14,570 nucleotides of DNA from an uncultured Mycoplasmatota bacterium (GTDB lineage Bacteria > Bacillota_I > Bacilli_A > RF39 > UBA660): contig USBW01000003.1 of assembly GCA_900553045.1 (NCBI GenBank), forward strand, positions 1 through 14,570, written 5' to 3'. Under the pieces are notes generated by a model. The model ran no database searches. It was not told the origin of the DNA and saw only the letters and a list, made by a program, of their open reading frames with translations. Positions 1-7,519 of this stretch are shown here, piece after piece. Numbering within the stretch: position 1 is the first letter of the stretch; every line of letters starts with the position of its first letter. The translations under genes were made by a program, and so were the position numbers.

Positions 1-1293
1 AAAAGCCTCTTTAAAATTGTTAGCTATAATACAACTGTTCTTCCGATCTCTAATAAAAGCTAGATCTTTAATTAAAGAGTCCGTTAAAGACTTTTTCTCA
101 TGATTACTAAGTCTGACCATAGAAGAGACCTCATCCATAATATCAATCGCTTTATCAGGCATTTTTCGATCGTAAATATACTTATTTGATAAATCAATAA
201 TACTATCAATTACAGCATCACTGATCTTTACCTGATGATAACCTTCATAAATTGGCCTAAGTTTCGTTAAAATATTTCTAACCACCTCTAAAGAAGGCTC
301 TTTAATAACTACCGTTTGAAATCTTCTATTAAGTGCTTTATCTTTTTCAATAAACTCTTTATACTCAGCAGTGGTAGTAGCTCCAATTAAATGAATTTTA
401 CCTCTTGCTAAAGCAGGCTTTAAAATATTTGAAGCATCAATTGCCCCTTCTGCCCCGCCAGCACCTACTAACGTATGAATTTCATCAATAAATAAAATAA
501 CGTCATCATATGTTTCCAATTCTTCAATTACCTTGCCAAGTCGCTCTTCAAATTCTCCACGATACTTAGTTCCAGCCACAAAACTAGACATAGAAACCGA
601 AACAATCCTCTTTCCTTTAAGTTTTGCTGGAACATTACCTTCTTCCATCAGACGGGCAACTTCTTCGACAATAGCCGTCTTTCCAACTCCGGCATCTCCT
701 ATTAAAAGAGGATTATTCTTATTGCGGCGTAGTAAGATTTCCATTACTCTTGATATTTCTTCATCACGTCCTACAACCGGATCAAGTTCTTTATTGCTAG
801 CTTTTAAATTAAGATCTACTCCTAAAGAATCTACTAATAACTTACGGTTAGCTTTGACTGCTCGTTCATTAGTATTTTCACTAAATACATCATATAAAGC
901 GTCAACATCAACGTCCATTCCAATTAAAACTCTAATAGCAACCCCTTCACCCTCTTCAAAAATAGCAAAAAATAAATCATTTGAGTCAACTCGTTCCTTA
1001 CCCTTTTCTTTTGACAAAATTGCAGCTGACTCTAAAATACTTCGTAAAAGTGGGGTATAAAGAAAAAATTTACTAGCCTCTTTTCCCATACCTACAACTT
1101 TAATTAACTCATTTTTAAAAGAATCGTAAGTTACTCCATATTCCTTTAATTTCTTTATATCAAACTCATTACCATATTTTAATAAAGATAACAATAAATG
1201 TTCGCTACCAATATAAGGGTGACGCAAATTAGCCATCTCTTCCTGCATATGTACTAAAACTTTTTTGGCTTCTTCTTCAAATTTTGAAAACAT
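1..1293 (-). CDS. clpC: ClpC, AAA+ unfoldase of the Clp protease (N-terminal 431 residues, runs off window)
   Basis: Hsp100 ATPase that unfolds proteins and feeds them to the ClpP peptidase in the cytosol. Seen: a Clp N-domain (about residues 1-140), then the first AAA+ module with Walker A GDAGVGKT (199-206), the pore/GTKYRGEFEER segment (about 237-247), Walker B ILFIDE (266-271), the following AGGAEGAIDASN stretch, and the arginine-finger region KALNRRFQ. The window ends about where the ClpC middle domain would begin, so the M-domain, the second AAA+ module and the ClpP-binding loop are not visible. Two in-frame ATGs exist (1299 and 1293). The second is chosen because GGAGGG lies 7 nt upstream of it but only 1 nt from the first. 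No ctsR, mcsA or mcsB precedes the gene; an unrelated transporter does, separated by a terminator. I see no CtsR or CIRCE operator and no convincing sigma-A promoter in the roughly 60-base gap. Identification as ClpC rather than ClpE or ClpB rests on the N-domain and on synteny with lysS. Confidence 0.95.
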   Translation of the reverse strand, partial: MFSKFEEEAKKVLVHMQEEMANLRHPYIGSEHLLLSLLKYGNEFDIKKLKEYGVTYDSFKNELIKVVGMGKEASKFFLYTPLLRSILESAAILSKEKGKERVDSNDLFFAIFEEGEGVAIRVLIGMDVDVDALYDVFSENTNERAVKANRKLLVDSLGVDLNLKASNKELDPVVGRDEEISRVMEILLRRNKNNPLLIGDAGVGKTAIVEEVARLMEEGNVPAKLKGKRIVSVSMSSFVAGTKYRGEFEERLGKVIEELETYDDVILFIDEIHTLVGAGGAEGAIDASNILKPALARGKIHLIGATTTAEYKEFIEKDKALNRRFQTVVIKEPSLEVVRNILTKLRPIYEGYHQVKISDAVIDSIIDLSNKYIYDRKMPDKAIDIMDEVSSMVRLSNHEKKSLTDSLIKDLAFIRDRKNSCIIANNFKEAF

Positions 1294-1355
1294 AAACATT
1301 CCCTCCACTAATAGTCTATGTAAAAAGCCAAAAATAATCGATTTATTCTTCCAAC

Positions 1356-1384
1356 AAAAAAACGCAAAATACGAATATTTTGCG
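1356..1384 (-). terminator. Intrinsic terminator after the carrier gene, UUCG loop
   Basis: On the minus strand, CGCAAAATA pairs perfectly with TATTTTGCG (9 bp) around a TTCG tetraloop and is followed by seven Ts. It lies about 33 bases past the carrier stop codon and isolates clpC from that gene. Confidence 0.88.
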
Positions 1385-1417
1385 CTTATTAATATATTTT
1401 TCTTTTTCCACCATCAA

Positions 1418-3304
1418 TTAATTTTCTTGGTTATAAGTGCTATTTCCAAAACCTAGCATCAACATAAAGACGAAAGGTAAGAAAGTTAAACCAATTGTAT
1501 AACCTAGACCTTTACCAAATCTTTTAGCAAGTTGATTATAACATAAAATACCTGCTACTATGTTAACTACTGGAATAAGCATTAAAATAACAAACAATGG
1601 ATTCATACCAGCAATTTTCAATAAAACAATTATATTATAAACTGGAATTATAGCTTTCCATCCTGGAACAGATGCTTTAGTAAACACCTTCCACATTCCT
1701 ACGATCATCATAGCCACAAGCACTACCGCAACTACTGCTAAGACAACAAAGACAGAAAGTAGATTGTTCATCACTGCCATAGTCACAATAAATACTAATA
1801 ATGAAACTACTAGTAAAGTAACAAATACTTTCCAAGCATATTTCAACCAGTCTTTATAAGTAACTTCTGAATGTGACAAGCTAGTAAGAAGTAAAACACT
1901 AGTTGGTGCAATTAACATTGCAAGGCCATATAAATTAATAAACATTACATTGATTAATGGATAAAGATTAGGGTCTTCACACATCTGTGCAACATAAGTA
2001 ATGACATAGTATGAATAATAGTAAACATCAACATAGAAGACACTACTTAATAAATTGAAAATGCTAGTTGTAACTATATTGAAATTATCAGTTGAAGTCA
2101 TTATCCATGTACCAATTGTATTGAAAACTGGATAATGGAATAATAACACAAATACAGTACAAGCAAGTCCTGTTAAAAGTGCAGGAACAACATACTCTTT
2201 AATTCCTCCAATAAATGAGTCTAAAGCGTATTTTGGTTTTAGACGGTATACTATAGCAATGATTAAAGTAGCTATTAGTATCATTATTGAGTAATATTCT
2301 AGACGTAATGGGCTAAACCAAGTACCAAAAGCCGTAATACCATAGAATAATTTTTCAAAAATTGGGAAACCACCAATTGTTACTTCCATCATTGAAGTAT
2401 ATAAATCGTTAAACCAGTTAGAACCGAAGATTGAAGCCCAATCTGTCGTTCCTAAAATAAAGATTAATAAAACAAGATCAATTACGATAATAGCAGGCCA
2501 AACTGTTCTTTTGCTATTCTTTGCTTTTTGCTCATTTTCCAAAAGAGTAGCAATTGGTGCTTCTTTAACATTGTTAGCTTTTTCATCGACCTTATGATCT
2601 TTTTCATTTTTAGTTTTTGCTTTGTCTTTTTTATTTTTACTATCTTGATTGCTTGTAGCACCTTCATATTTTAAAGTTGCATCCTCATTAACTTTAAAGT
2701 TCTTATCGGCATGACGAACTGTAAAGAACAACAAGACAGCAAGTCCTAAGACATATAAAACAATTTTAGTAACTAAACCATCATAGACATCTAAGCCTAA
2801 CATTTGATTAGAAATAGCATAAACCGTTCCACCAAAAATAGAACCATAAATACCAATGACTGTAGCACCTAAAGTAGCAGATAAAGCGGTAATCTTATCA
2901 TACCCAAGAGCAATTATAATACTAATTAAAATTGGGAAAATAAAGAATAACCCGACCTCTAGTCCTGTCAAAGCCGAAATTAAAGAGACTAAGACTATTG
3001 TCGCTACTAGAAATACTATCTCTCTTCCGCGGAATCTTTTACTAAAAAATTCAACAATTTGATCATAAATTGTCGTCTTCTTTAAAACGCCATAGAAAGC
3101 TCCGACTAGAAGAACGAAAATTATAATGCCAAAGAATCCTGAGAACGCTTCAAAGATTATTCTAAAAAAAGTAAAAATATCAACTTGACTACGCTCTATG
3201 TCTTCTAAGACACCAAATGATGTAGCTGTAGGGAAAATGTACGTAAGTACTGCATAAAGCAAAATAACTATGCCTACAACTTTAAATAAACTGTTCTTTT
3301 TCAT
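1418..3304 (-). CDS. DcuC/YfcC-like membrane carrier fused to a C-terminal DUF5684-like domain
   Basis: A 628-residue polytopic membrane protein. Residues about 1-197 and 268-515 resemble the DcuC/YfcC anaerobic carboxylate/basic amino acid carrier superfamily. Supporting stretches are GLEVGLFFIFPILISIIIAL (114-133) with the following GYDK, the Gly-rich GATVIGIYGSIFGG, and NLYGLAMLIAPTSVLLLTSL (457-476) before a YKDWLKYAWK motif. The substrate cannot be read from sequence. The two halves are joined by a very hydrophilic Lys/Glu/Asn-rich linker (about 198-266), presumably cytoplasmic. Residues about 519-628 form a separate unit: one helix, an amphipathic KASVPGWKAIIPVYN motif, then further helices with AKRFGKGLGYTIGL. 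This matches my memory of DUF5684-type domains. The ATG at 3304 is preferred over the upstream in-frame ATG at 3319, because the codons in between contain the Shine-Dalgarno itself (GGGAGGAAGAAAT-ATG). The gene sits alone between lysS and clpC. Confidence 0.75.
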   Translation of the reverse strand: MKKNSLFKVVGIVILLYAVLTYIFPTATSFGVLEDIERSQVDIFTFFRIIFEAFSGFFGIIIFVLLVGAFYGVLKKTTIYDQIVEFFSKRFRGREIVFLVATIVLVSLISALTGLEVGLFFIFPILISIIIALGYDKITALSATLGATVIGIYGSIFGGTVYAISNQMLGLDVYDGLVTKIVLYVLGLAVLLFFTVRHADKNFKVNEDATLKYEGATSNQDSKNKKDKAKTKNEKDHKVDEKANNVKEAPIATLLENEQKAKNSKRTVWPAIIVIDLVLLIFILGTTDWASIFGSNWFNDLYTSMMEVTIGGFPIFEKLFYGITAFGTWFSPLRLEYYSIMILIATLIIAIVYRLKPKYALDSFIGGIKEYVVPALLTGLACTVFVLLFHYPVFNTIGTWIMTSTDNFNIVTTSIFNLLSSVFYVDVYYYSYYVITYVAQMCEDPNLYPLINVMFINLYGLAMLIAPTSVLLLTSLSHSEVTYKDWLKYAWKVFVTLLVVSLLVFIVTMAVMNNLLSVFVVLAVVAVVLVAMMIVGMWKVFTKASVPGWKAIIPVYNIIVLLKIAGMNPLFVILMLIPVVNIVAGILCYNQLAKRFGKGLGYTIGLTFLPFVFMLMLGFGNSTYNQEN

Positions 3305-3323
3305 ATTTCTTCCTCCCATAATA

Positions 3324-3329
3324 ATTATG
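3324..3329 (-). promoter_or_regulatory. Possible extended -10 promoter of the carrier gene
   Basis: TGTCATAAT reads as TGn followed by a CATAAT -10 hexamer, about 20 bases before the start codon. No convincing -35 is seen 16-18 bases upstream. The 97 bases further upstream, back to the lysS terminator, hold no gene or strong fold that I can see. The assignment is weak in such AT-rich DNA. Confidence 0.35.
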
Positions 3330-3426
3330 ACACTTTCTGCTTAAAAAAGAAAGAAAAAAATTAATTTTCACGCATTTATCACACAATAAATACGAACTAC
3401 GACTTTTTGAACAATTTTAGCAAATG

Positions 3427-3454
3427 AAAAAGCCGTCTTACCCATAAGACGACT
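3427..3454 (-). terminator. Intrinsic terminator after lysS
   Basis: On the minus strand, AGTCGTCTTA pairs with TAAGACGGCT (10 bp, one G-U) around a TGGG loop and runs straight into five Ts. It starts 4 bases after the lysS TAG, making it the clear end of the membrane protein-dusB-lysS unit. Confidence 0.92.
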
Positions 3455-3458
3455 AATT

Positions 3459-4943
3459 CTAATCTTTATTTTTCATGGTCGGGAACAAAATTACTTCGCG
3501 AATCGATTCTTGTTCAGTAAATAACATACATAAACGATCAATTCCGTAACCGATTCCACCTGCTGGAGGCATACCATACTCTAAAGCTTCGACAAAGTCC
3601 ATATCAATATCGTTGGCTTCATCATTACCTAAGTCACGCTCTTTTAGTTGTTCTTCAAAACGCTCTAACTGATCAATTGGATCATTTAACTCCGTATAAG
3701 CATTGGCAAACTCTTTACCACCAATAAATAGTTCAAAACGATCAACAAAGCGTGGATCATCTTTATTTTTCTTAGTAAGTGGTGATATCTCTACCGGATG
3801 CCCATAAAGGAAAGTTGGTTGAATCAAAGTATCTTCAACATACTTTTCAAAGAATAAATTAATAATATGACCAACTGTCTTTTCATGCTCTTGAACTTCA
3901 ATATGATGTTCCTTGGCTAAAGCTAGTGCTTCATCTAAAGACATCTCTTTTTTAAAATCAATGCCAGTCACATTTTTAATAGCTTCGACCATACTAAGAC
4001 GTTGCCACTTGCCACCTAAATTGATTTCATTACCACACCAATTATAAATTTCCTTATCAAATACTTCTTTAGCGATCGTCTTATACATCTGTTCGGTAAG
4101 ATCCATCATTCCTTCCAAATCAGAATAAGCCAAATAAGCTTCCATCAAAGTAAACTCAGGATTATGTTTTGGATCCATTCCTTCATTACGGAAAGTTCTA
4201 CCAATCTCATAAACTGCTTCCATACCTCCAACTAATAGTCTTTTAAGAGGTAACTCCAAAGCAATACGTAAATACATATCTAAATTTTGAGCATTATGAT
4301 GGGTAATAAAAGGTCTTGCAGACGCCCCAGTAAGTAAAGTTGATAAAACAGGAGTCTCTACTTCTACAAAGCCTTTTCTATCCATAAAATTTTGAATACA
4401 TCTAATTATTTTTGGACGAGCAAAAGCAATTTTACGGGATTCTTCATTCATGATCAAATCGACATAACGACGACGATAACGTTCTTCAATATCAGTAAGG
4501 CCATGGAACTTTTCAGGAAGAGGTTTTAAAGCTTTAACTAAATGAGTGTACTCTAAACACTTCAAAGTAACTTCTCCCGTTTTAGTTTTCATAACTTTAC
4601 CAGTTACTCCCACAATATCACCAATATCAGCTGTTTTAAACAAATTATAACTATCTTCTGAAACATCATTTACAGAAATATAAATCTGAATTTTGCCAGT
4701 CTTATCCTGTATAGTAAAAAACGATGCCTTGCCCATTTTACGAATAAACATTATCCTGCCAGCCACTGTAAAAATATCATCAATATTTTCAAAATCATCA
4801 TGAGGTATATCTTGATATTTTAAAACAATATCTTTAGCATAAGCCGTACGATCAAATCTACTACCAAAAGGATCGATTCCTAAATCGCGAATTTTTTGCA
4901 TTTTTTCTCTTCTAACTAATTCTTGTTCACTTAAATTTCTCAT
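3459..4943 (-). CDS. lysS: Lysyl-tRNA synthetase, class II
   Basis: Charges tRNA-Lys with lysine in the cytosol. Length (494 aa) is normal for bacterial LysRS. Seen: an N-terminal helix, an OB-fold anticodon-binding domain (about 55-140, with GRIMFIRKMGKASFFTIQD), then the class II catalytic core. Motif 1 lies around 186-200 (GFVEVETPVL), motif 2 around 245-262 (EIGRTFRNEGMDPKHNPEF) and motif 3 at 462-470 (GGIGYGIDR), ending in the usual LFPTMK tail. The gene starts 29 bases after dusB and is the last of its transcription unit. The Shine-Dalgarno (AAGTGAG) is weak. There is no T-box leader, the gap being too short. Confidence 0.98.
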   Translation of the reverse strand: MRNLSEQELVRREKMQKIRDLGIDPFGSRFDRTAYAKDIVLKYQDIPHDDFENIDDIFTVAGRIMFIRKMGKASFFTIQDKTGKIQIYISVNDVSEDSYNLFKTADIGDIVGVTGKVMKTKTGEVTLKCLEYTHLVKALKPLPEKFHGLTDIEERYRRRYVDLIMNEESRKIAFARPKIIRCIQNFMDRKGFVEVETPVLSTLLTGASARPFITHHNAQNLDMYLRIALELPLKRLLVGGMEAVYEIGRTFRNEGMDPKHNPEFTLMEAYLAYSDLEGMMDLTEQMYKTIAKEVFDKEIYNWCGNEINLGGKWQRLSMVEAIKNVTGIDFKKEMSLDEALALAKEHHIEVQEHEKTVGHIINLFFEKYVEDTLIQPTFLYGHPVEISPLTKKNKDDPRFVDRFELFIGGKEFANAYTELNDPIDQLERFEEQLKERDLGNDEANDIDMDFVEALEYGMPPAGGIGYGIDRLCMLFTEQESIREVILFPTMKNKD

Positions 4944-4972
4944 AATCTCACTTCTTTCTCATTGGTTATATT

Positions 4973-5944
4973 TTAGCATACTTTTAGCAAATCTCCTAAT
5001 ACTTTTTCAATTTCACTAGCTTTATTTAACTTAAATATTTGATTTTTTATTTCTTTAGCTTTAGGAATTCCCTTTAAATAATAGGCAATCTGACTGCGCA
5101 TCTCCAAAACGGCCTGACGTTCACTCATAAAGTCTTGCAAGTATCTAAAGTGCTTTAAACACATCTTAATCTTATCAGCATCACTAGGTCTTGGAAGAAC
5201 AGTCCCATCTTTTAAATAGGCCAGACACTCCTTAAAAATCCAAGGATAACCTAAAGATGCTCTTCCAATCATAACTAAATCACAACCTGTTTCCTCTAAC
5301 ATTCTTTTAGCATCATAACAACTTTTAACATCACCATTACCAATAACTGGAATACTAACAGCTTCTTTTACTTTCTTAATCAAAGACCAGTCAGCTTTGC
5401 CACTATAGCCTTGGGCTCTGGTCCTAGCATGAAGACAAATCGCACTTGCTCCAGCTTCTTCAATAGCTTTAGCAACTTCCACCGCATTAATATGATCTTT
5501 ATCCCAACCACTTCTGATTTTGACAGTAACAGGAACATGAACAGCATTTACTACCGCTTTGACAATTTCTTTTATTTTATTAACATCTTTTAAAAGAGCA
5601 GATCCTGCCTGTGCTCTTAAAGCCACCTTAGGAACAGGACAACCCATGTTAATATCAATAATATCTGGGTGCATAATTTCCTCAACTTTTTTTGAAGCTT
5701 CGACAAATGAATCGACATCACTACCAAAAATCTGTTGAACAATTGGCCTTTCAAAAGGAGTCATATATAACAGATCAAGTGTTTTCTTATTACCATAATA
5801 AATCGCTTTATCACTAACCATTTCTGCATAGATAAGGCCACAACCCATCTCTTTAGCAATCCTCCTGTAAGCACTATTAGAAACACTAGCCATCGGAGCA
5901 AGTACTATTTGATTAGCTATTTCCACATTTCCAATTTTAAGCAT
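4973..5944 (-). CDS. dusB: tRNA-dihydrouridine synthase, DusB/YacF type
   Basis: FMN- and NADPH-dependent reduction of specific uridines in tRNA to dihydrouridine. The 323-residue protein has the expected TIM barrel: the N-terminal LAPMASVSNSAYRRIAKEMG FMN-binding strand, the catalytic cysteine Cys102 in the NMGCPVPKV motif, Lys142 in VKIRSGWD, His172 in LHARTRAQGYSGKADW, and the phosphate-binding GNGD (202-205) and IGRASLGYPWIF motifs. The start is supported by GGAGAGGAGG upstream of the ATG. It follows the DUF975-CmpB gene by 17 bases and precedes lysS by 29, the dusB-lysS pairing also seen in Bacillus. The B. subtilis paralogue order (yacF then lysS) supports the DusB assignment over other Dus subfamilies. 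Confidence 0.95.
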   Translation of the reverse strand: MLKIGNVEIANQIVLAPMASVSNSAYRRIAKEMGCGLIYAEMVSDKAIYYGNKKTLDLLYMTPFERPIVQQIFGSDVDSFVEASKKVEEIMHPDIIDINMGCPVPKVALRAQAGSALLKDVNKIKEIVKAVVNAVHVPVTVKIRSGWDKDHINAVEVAKAIEEAGASAICLHARTRAQGYSGKADWSLIKKVKEAVSIPVIGNGDVKSCYDAKRMLEETGCDLVMIGRASLGYPWIFKECLAYLKDGTVLPRPSDADKIKMCLKHFRYLQDFMSERQAVLEMRSQIAYYLKGIPKAKEIKNQIFKLNKASEIEKVLGDLLKVC

Positions 5945-5961
5945 TTTTTAAACCTCCTCTC

Positions 5962-7461
5962 CTACTTACTTAAAAGTATAAAAGATAAAACAACGTCAAT
6001 TACAAAAATAATCGTTAAAGAAATTGCTAAAAACTTACAGAACTTTAAAGAAAAACGCGAGTAAAATTTAGCAAGCATCGGTGCGATCACATAAATAATA
6101 ACACAGCCACCAAGCGAAAACGCTAAAATTCCCTCAAAGCAGATCCGGCCGTCTAAATTTAGGAAATAACCACTATAATCCCACCAACGGGTATGAAATA
6201 AAACCTCTAAAATCAGCGAAGTGAAATACTCTAAAACAGAACAGACTAAAATAGCCAAACCAAAAGTTACTGCCGGTTTATCAAAATATTTTTTCAAAAG
6301 AACTAATAACGCGACACAACCACTACCATAAATTGGTAACCACGGTCCAAATAAAGTGCCACGATTAACCAGAACTCCTGTACTTAAAAAAGTAAACAGA
6401 ACTTCCCAAATAAAACCACAAATAGAAAAAGTAAAGAAAAGTAACACTAAAATTACCAAACTATAATCTTTTTTAATTTGCATTCTAAGCCATTTACGCT
6501 CTTTTTTCTCCTTAAGGAAATAATTTTTATCTGGATAAGTAGTTCCTTTTACATCTAATCCTAAATTAGTATCACAAAGACTCATTTTGACTTCGTCGTA
6601 ACTAGATTTGCGAATTTTTAAATAAAATTGAGCATAAACAGCAGAACGATAAGCGTTAAAATAGAAGAAATTCGATAGATTAAAAGTAATAAAGCCCAGT
6701 ACTACCCAACCAATAAAACTAAGATCCATCACAAACATACGCCATTTATTTCCATCCATCATCTTTTTAGATAATGCAAAGACCTCTTTGTGTGATAAAG
6801 AAGGATTTTCTGCTAAGATATAAGGTACCATAAAATAAGAATATCTTTTAACAAAAAAACCGACTATTGTTAAACCCCATAGTAAACATAGTATTTTTTG
6901 AATAAACATATTATAAATAACATTCCAGGTTTTACCTACTCGATAAGTAAAAAATACTCTATCACCAGAAGTCTTAGGATAACTAGTATTTTCAATAAAG
7001 AAACGTGCTTCATTAACTTTTGCCGGTTGGATGACTAAAAAATAATAGAGGGTGCTTAATAAAGCCAAAAGCACCAGTACTAAAGCCATATCCCAATTAT
7101 GAAGAATAATAATATTATAACCAGCGTGAAGGACACTGAAAATATAGGATCCTGAAGCTGTAAAAGTATTAAAACAAAAAGCAAGCGGATCTTGAACATC
7201 TTTAGGAAGGTTTATTTTAGGACCAATATCAAAATGCTTCATAAACTCTCCTAAAACAGCTGAGTTAGGTAATTGACTATGGTTCTCACCAAAAATATCT
7301 TCAGTTATAAAACGGGTGGAAAATGAAGAAAAAGAAAAAACATTATAACGGTAGACACTACCAATTAAAATTGTTATTATAAAACAGACAAAAATAGAAC
7401 GCCAATAATTGCGATGAAAAGTCTTTCTGGCTGCTTGTTTTATTTCCTTTCTACTCCACAT
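5962..7461 (-). CDS. Membrane protein: DUF975 domain fused to a CmpB (putative ABC transporter type IV) domain
   Basis: A 499-residue polytopic membrane protein of unknown function. The N-terminal part (about 1-290) begins MWSRKEIKQAARKTFHRNYW and has several hydrophobic segments and a VPYILAENPSLSHKEVFALS stretch (212-231), typical of the DUF975 family. A charged cytoplasmic linker (about 285-332) follows. The C-terminal part (about 333-495) has the hallmarks of the CmpB family: GFIWE (349-353), RGTLFGPWLPIYGSG (367-381), EYFTSLILEVLF with WWDYS (411-430), and NLDGRICFEG (435-444). Both domains are annotated only as putative transport or membrane functions, so no substrate is claimed. It leads the dusB-lysS unit, in the place where Bacillus has folate and other genes. 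The Shine-Dalgarno is AAAGGTGAT before the ATG. Confidence 0.82.
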   Translation of the reverse strand: MWSRKEIKQAARKTFHRNYWRSIFVCFIITILIGSVYRYNVFSFSSFSTRFITEDIFGENHSQLPNSAVLGEFMKHFDIGPKINLPKDVQDPLAFCFNTFTASGSYIFSVLHAGYNIIILHNWDMALVLVLLALLSTLYYFLVIQPAKVNEARFFIENTSYPKTSGDRVFFTYRVGKTWNVIYNMFIQKILCLLWGLTIVGFFVKRYSYFMVPYILAENPSLSHKEVFALSKKMMDGNKWRMFVMDLSFIGWVVLGFITFNLSNFFYFNAYRSAVYAQFYLKIRKSSYDEVKMSLCDTNLGLDVKGTTYPDKNYFLKEKKERKWLRMQIKKDYSLVILVLLFFTFSICGFIWEVLFTFLSTGVLVNRGTLFGPWLPIYGSGCVALLVLLKKYFDKPAVTFGLAILVCSVLEYFTSLILEVLFHTRWWDYSGYFLNLDGRICFEGILAFSLGGCVIIYVIAPMLAKFYSRFSLKFCKFLAISLTIIFVIDVVLSFILLSK

Positions 7462-7487
7462 TTATATCACCTTTAGCAATCAATAAA

Positions 7488-7493
7488 ATTATA
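7488..7493 (-). promoter_or_regulatory. Extended -10 promoter for the membrane protein-dusB-lysS unit
   Basis: TGGTATAAT gives a perfect TATAAT with a TGn extension, 27 bases from the start codon, in the 58-base gap after ftsH. The -35 region (TTCTTT at 17-base spacing) is poor, as is common for extended -10 promoters. No hairpin terminator for ftsH is seen in the gap, so readthrough from ftsH is also possible. Confidence 0.6.
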
Positions 7494-7519
7494 CCAAAAA
7501 GTAGAAGAAAAAAGAAGGG

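Noticed and set aside
533..1060. 175-codon plus-strand open frame
   Set aside because: It is antisense to clpC, whose minus-strand translation gives all expected Clp motifs. The plus-strand protein is Ser/Thr-rich with no recognisable domain.
1294..1355. CtsR or CIRCE operator before clpC
   Set aside because: Neither the GGTCAAA heptad repeat nor the CIRCE inverted repeat is present on either strand.
1265..1456. Short plus-strand open frame across the clpC start and the carrier terminator
   Set aside because: It overlaps two coding ends and a terminator, has no Shine-Dalgarno, and encodes a low-complexity Phe/Ile-rich peptide.
2482..2667. 61-codon minus-strand Lys-rich frame inside the carrier
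   Set aside because: An alternate frame of the charged linker region; its composition simply reflects AAA/AAG-rich DNA.
2856..3062. Plus-strand open frame of 68 codons
   Set aside because: Antisense to the carrier's N-terminal membrane region; no initiation signal and no similarity to a known protein.
4944..4972. T-box or other riboswitch before lysS
   Set aside because: Only 29 bases separate dusB and lysS, and no structured leader fits.
5411..5593. Plus-strand open frame of 60 codons
   Set aside because: Antisense to the dusB catalytic core.
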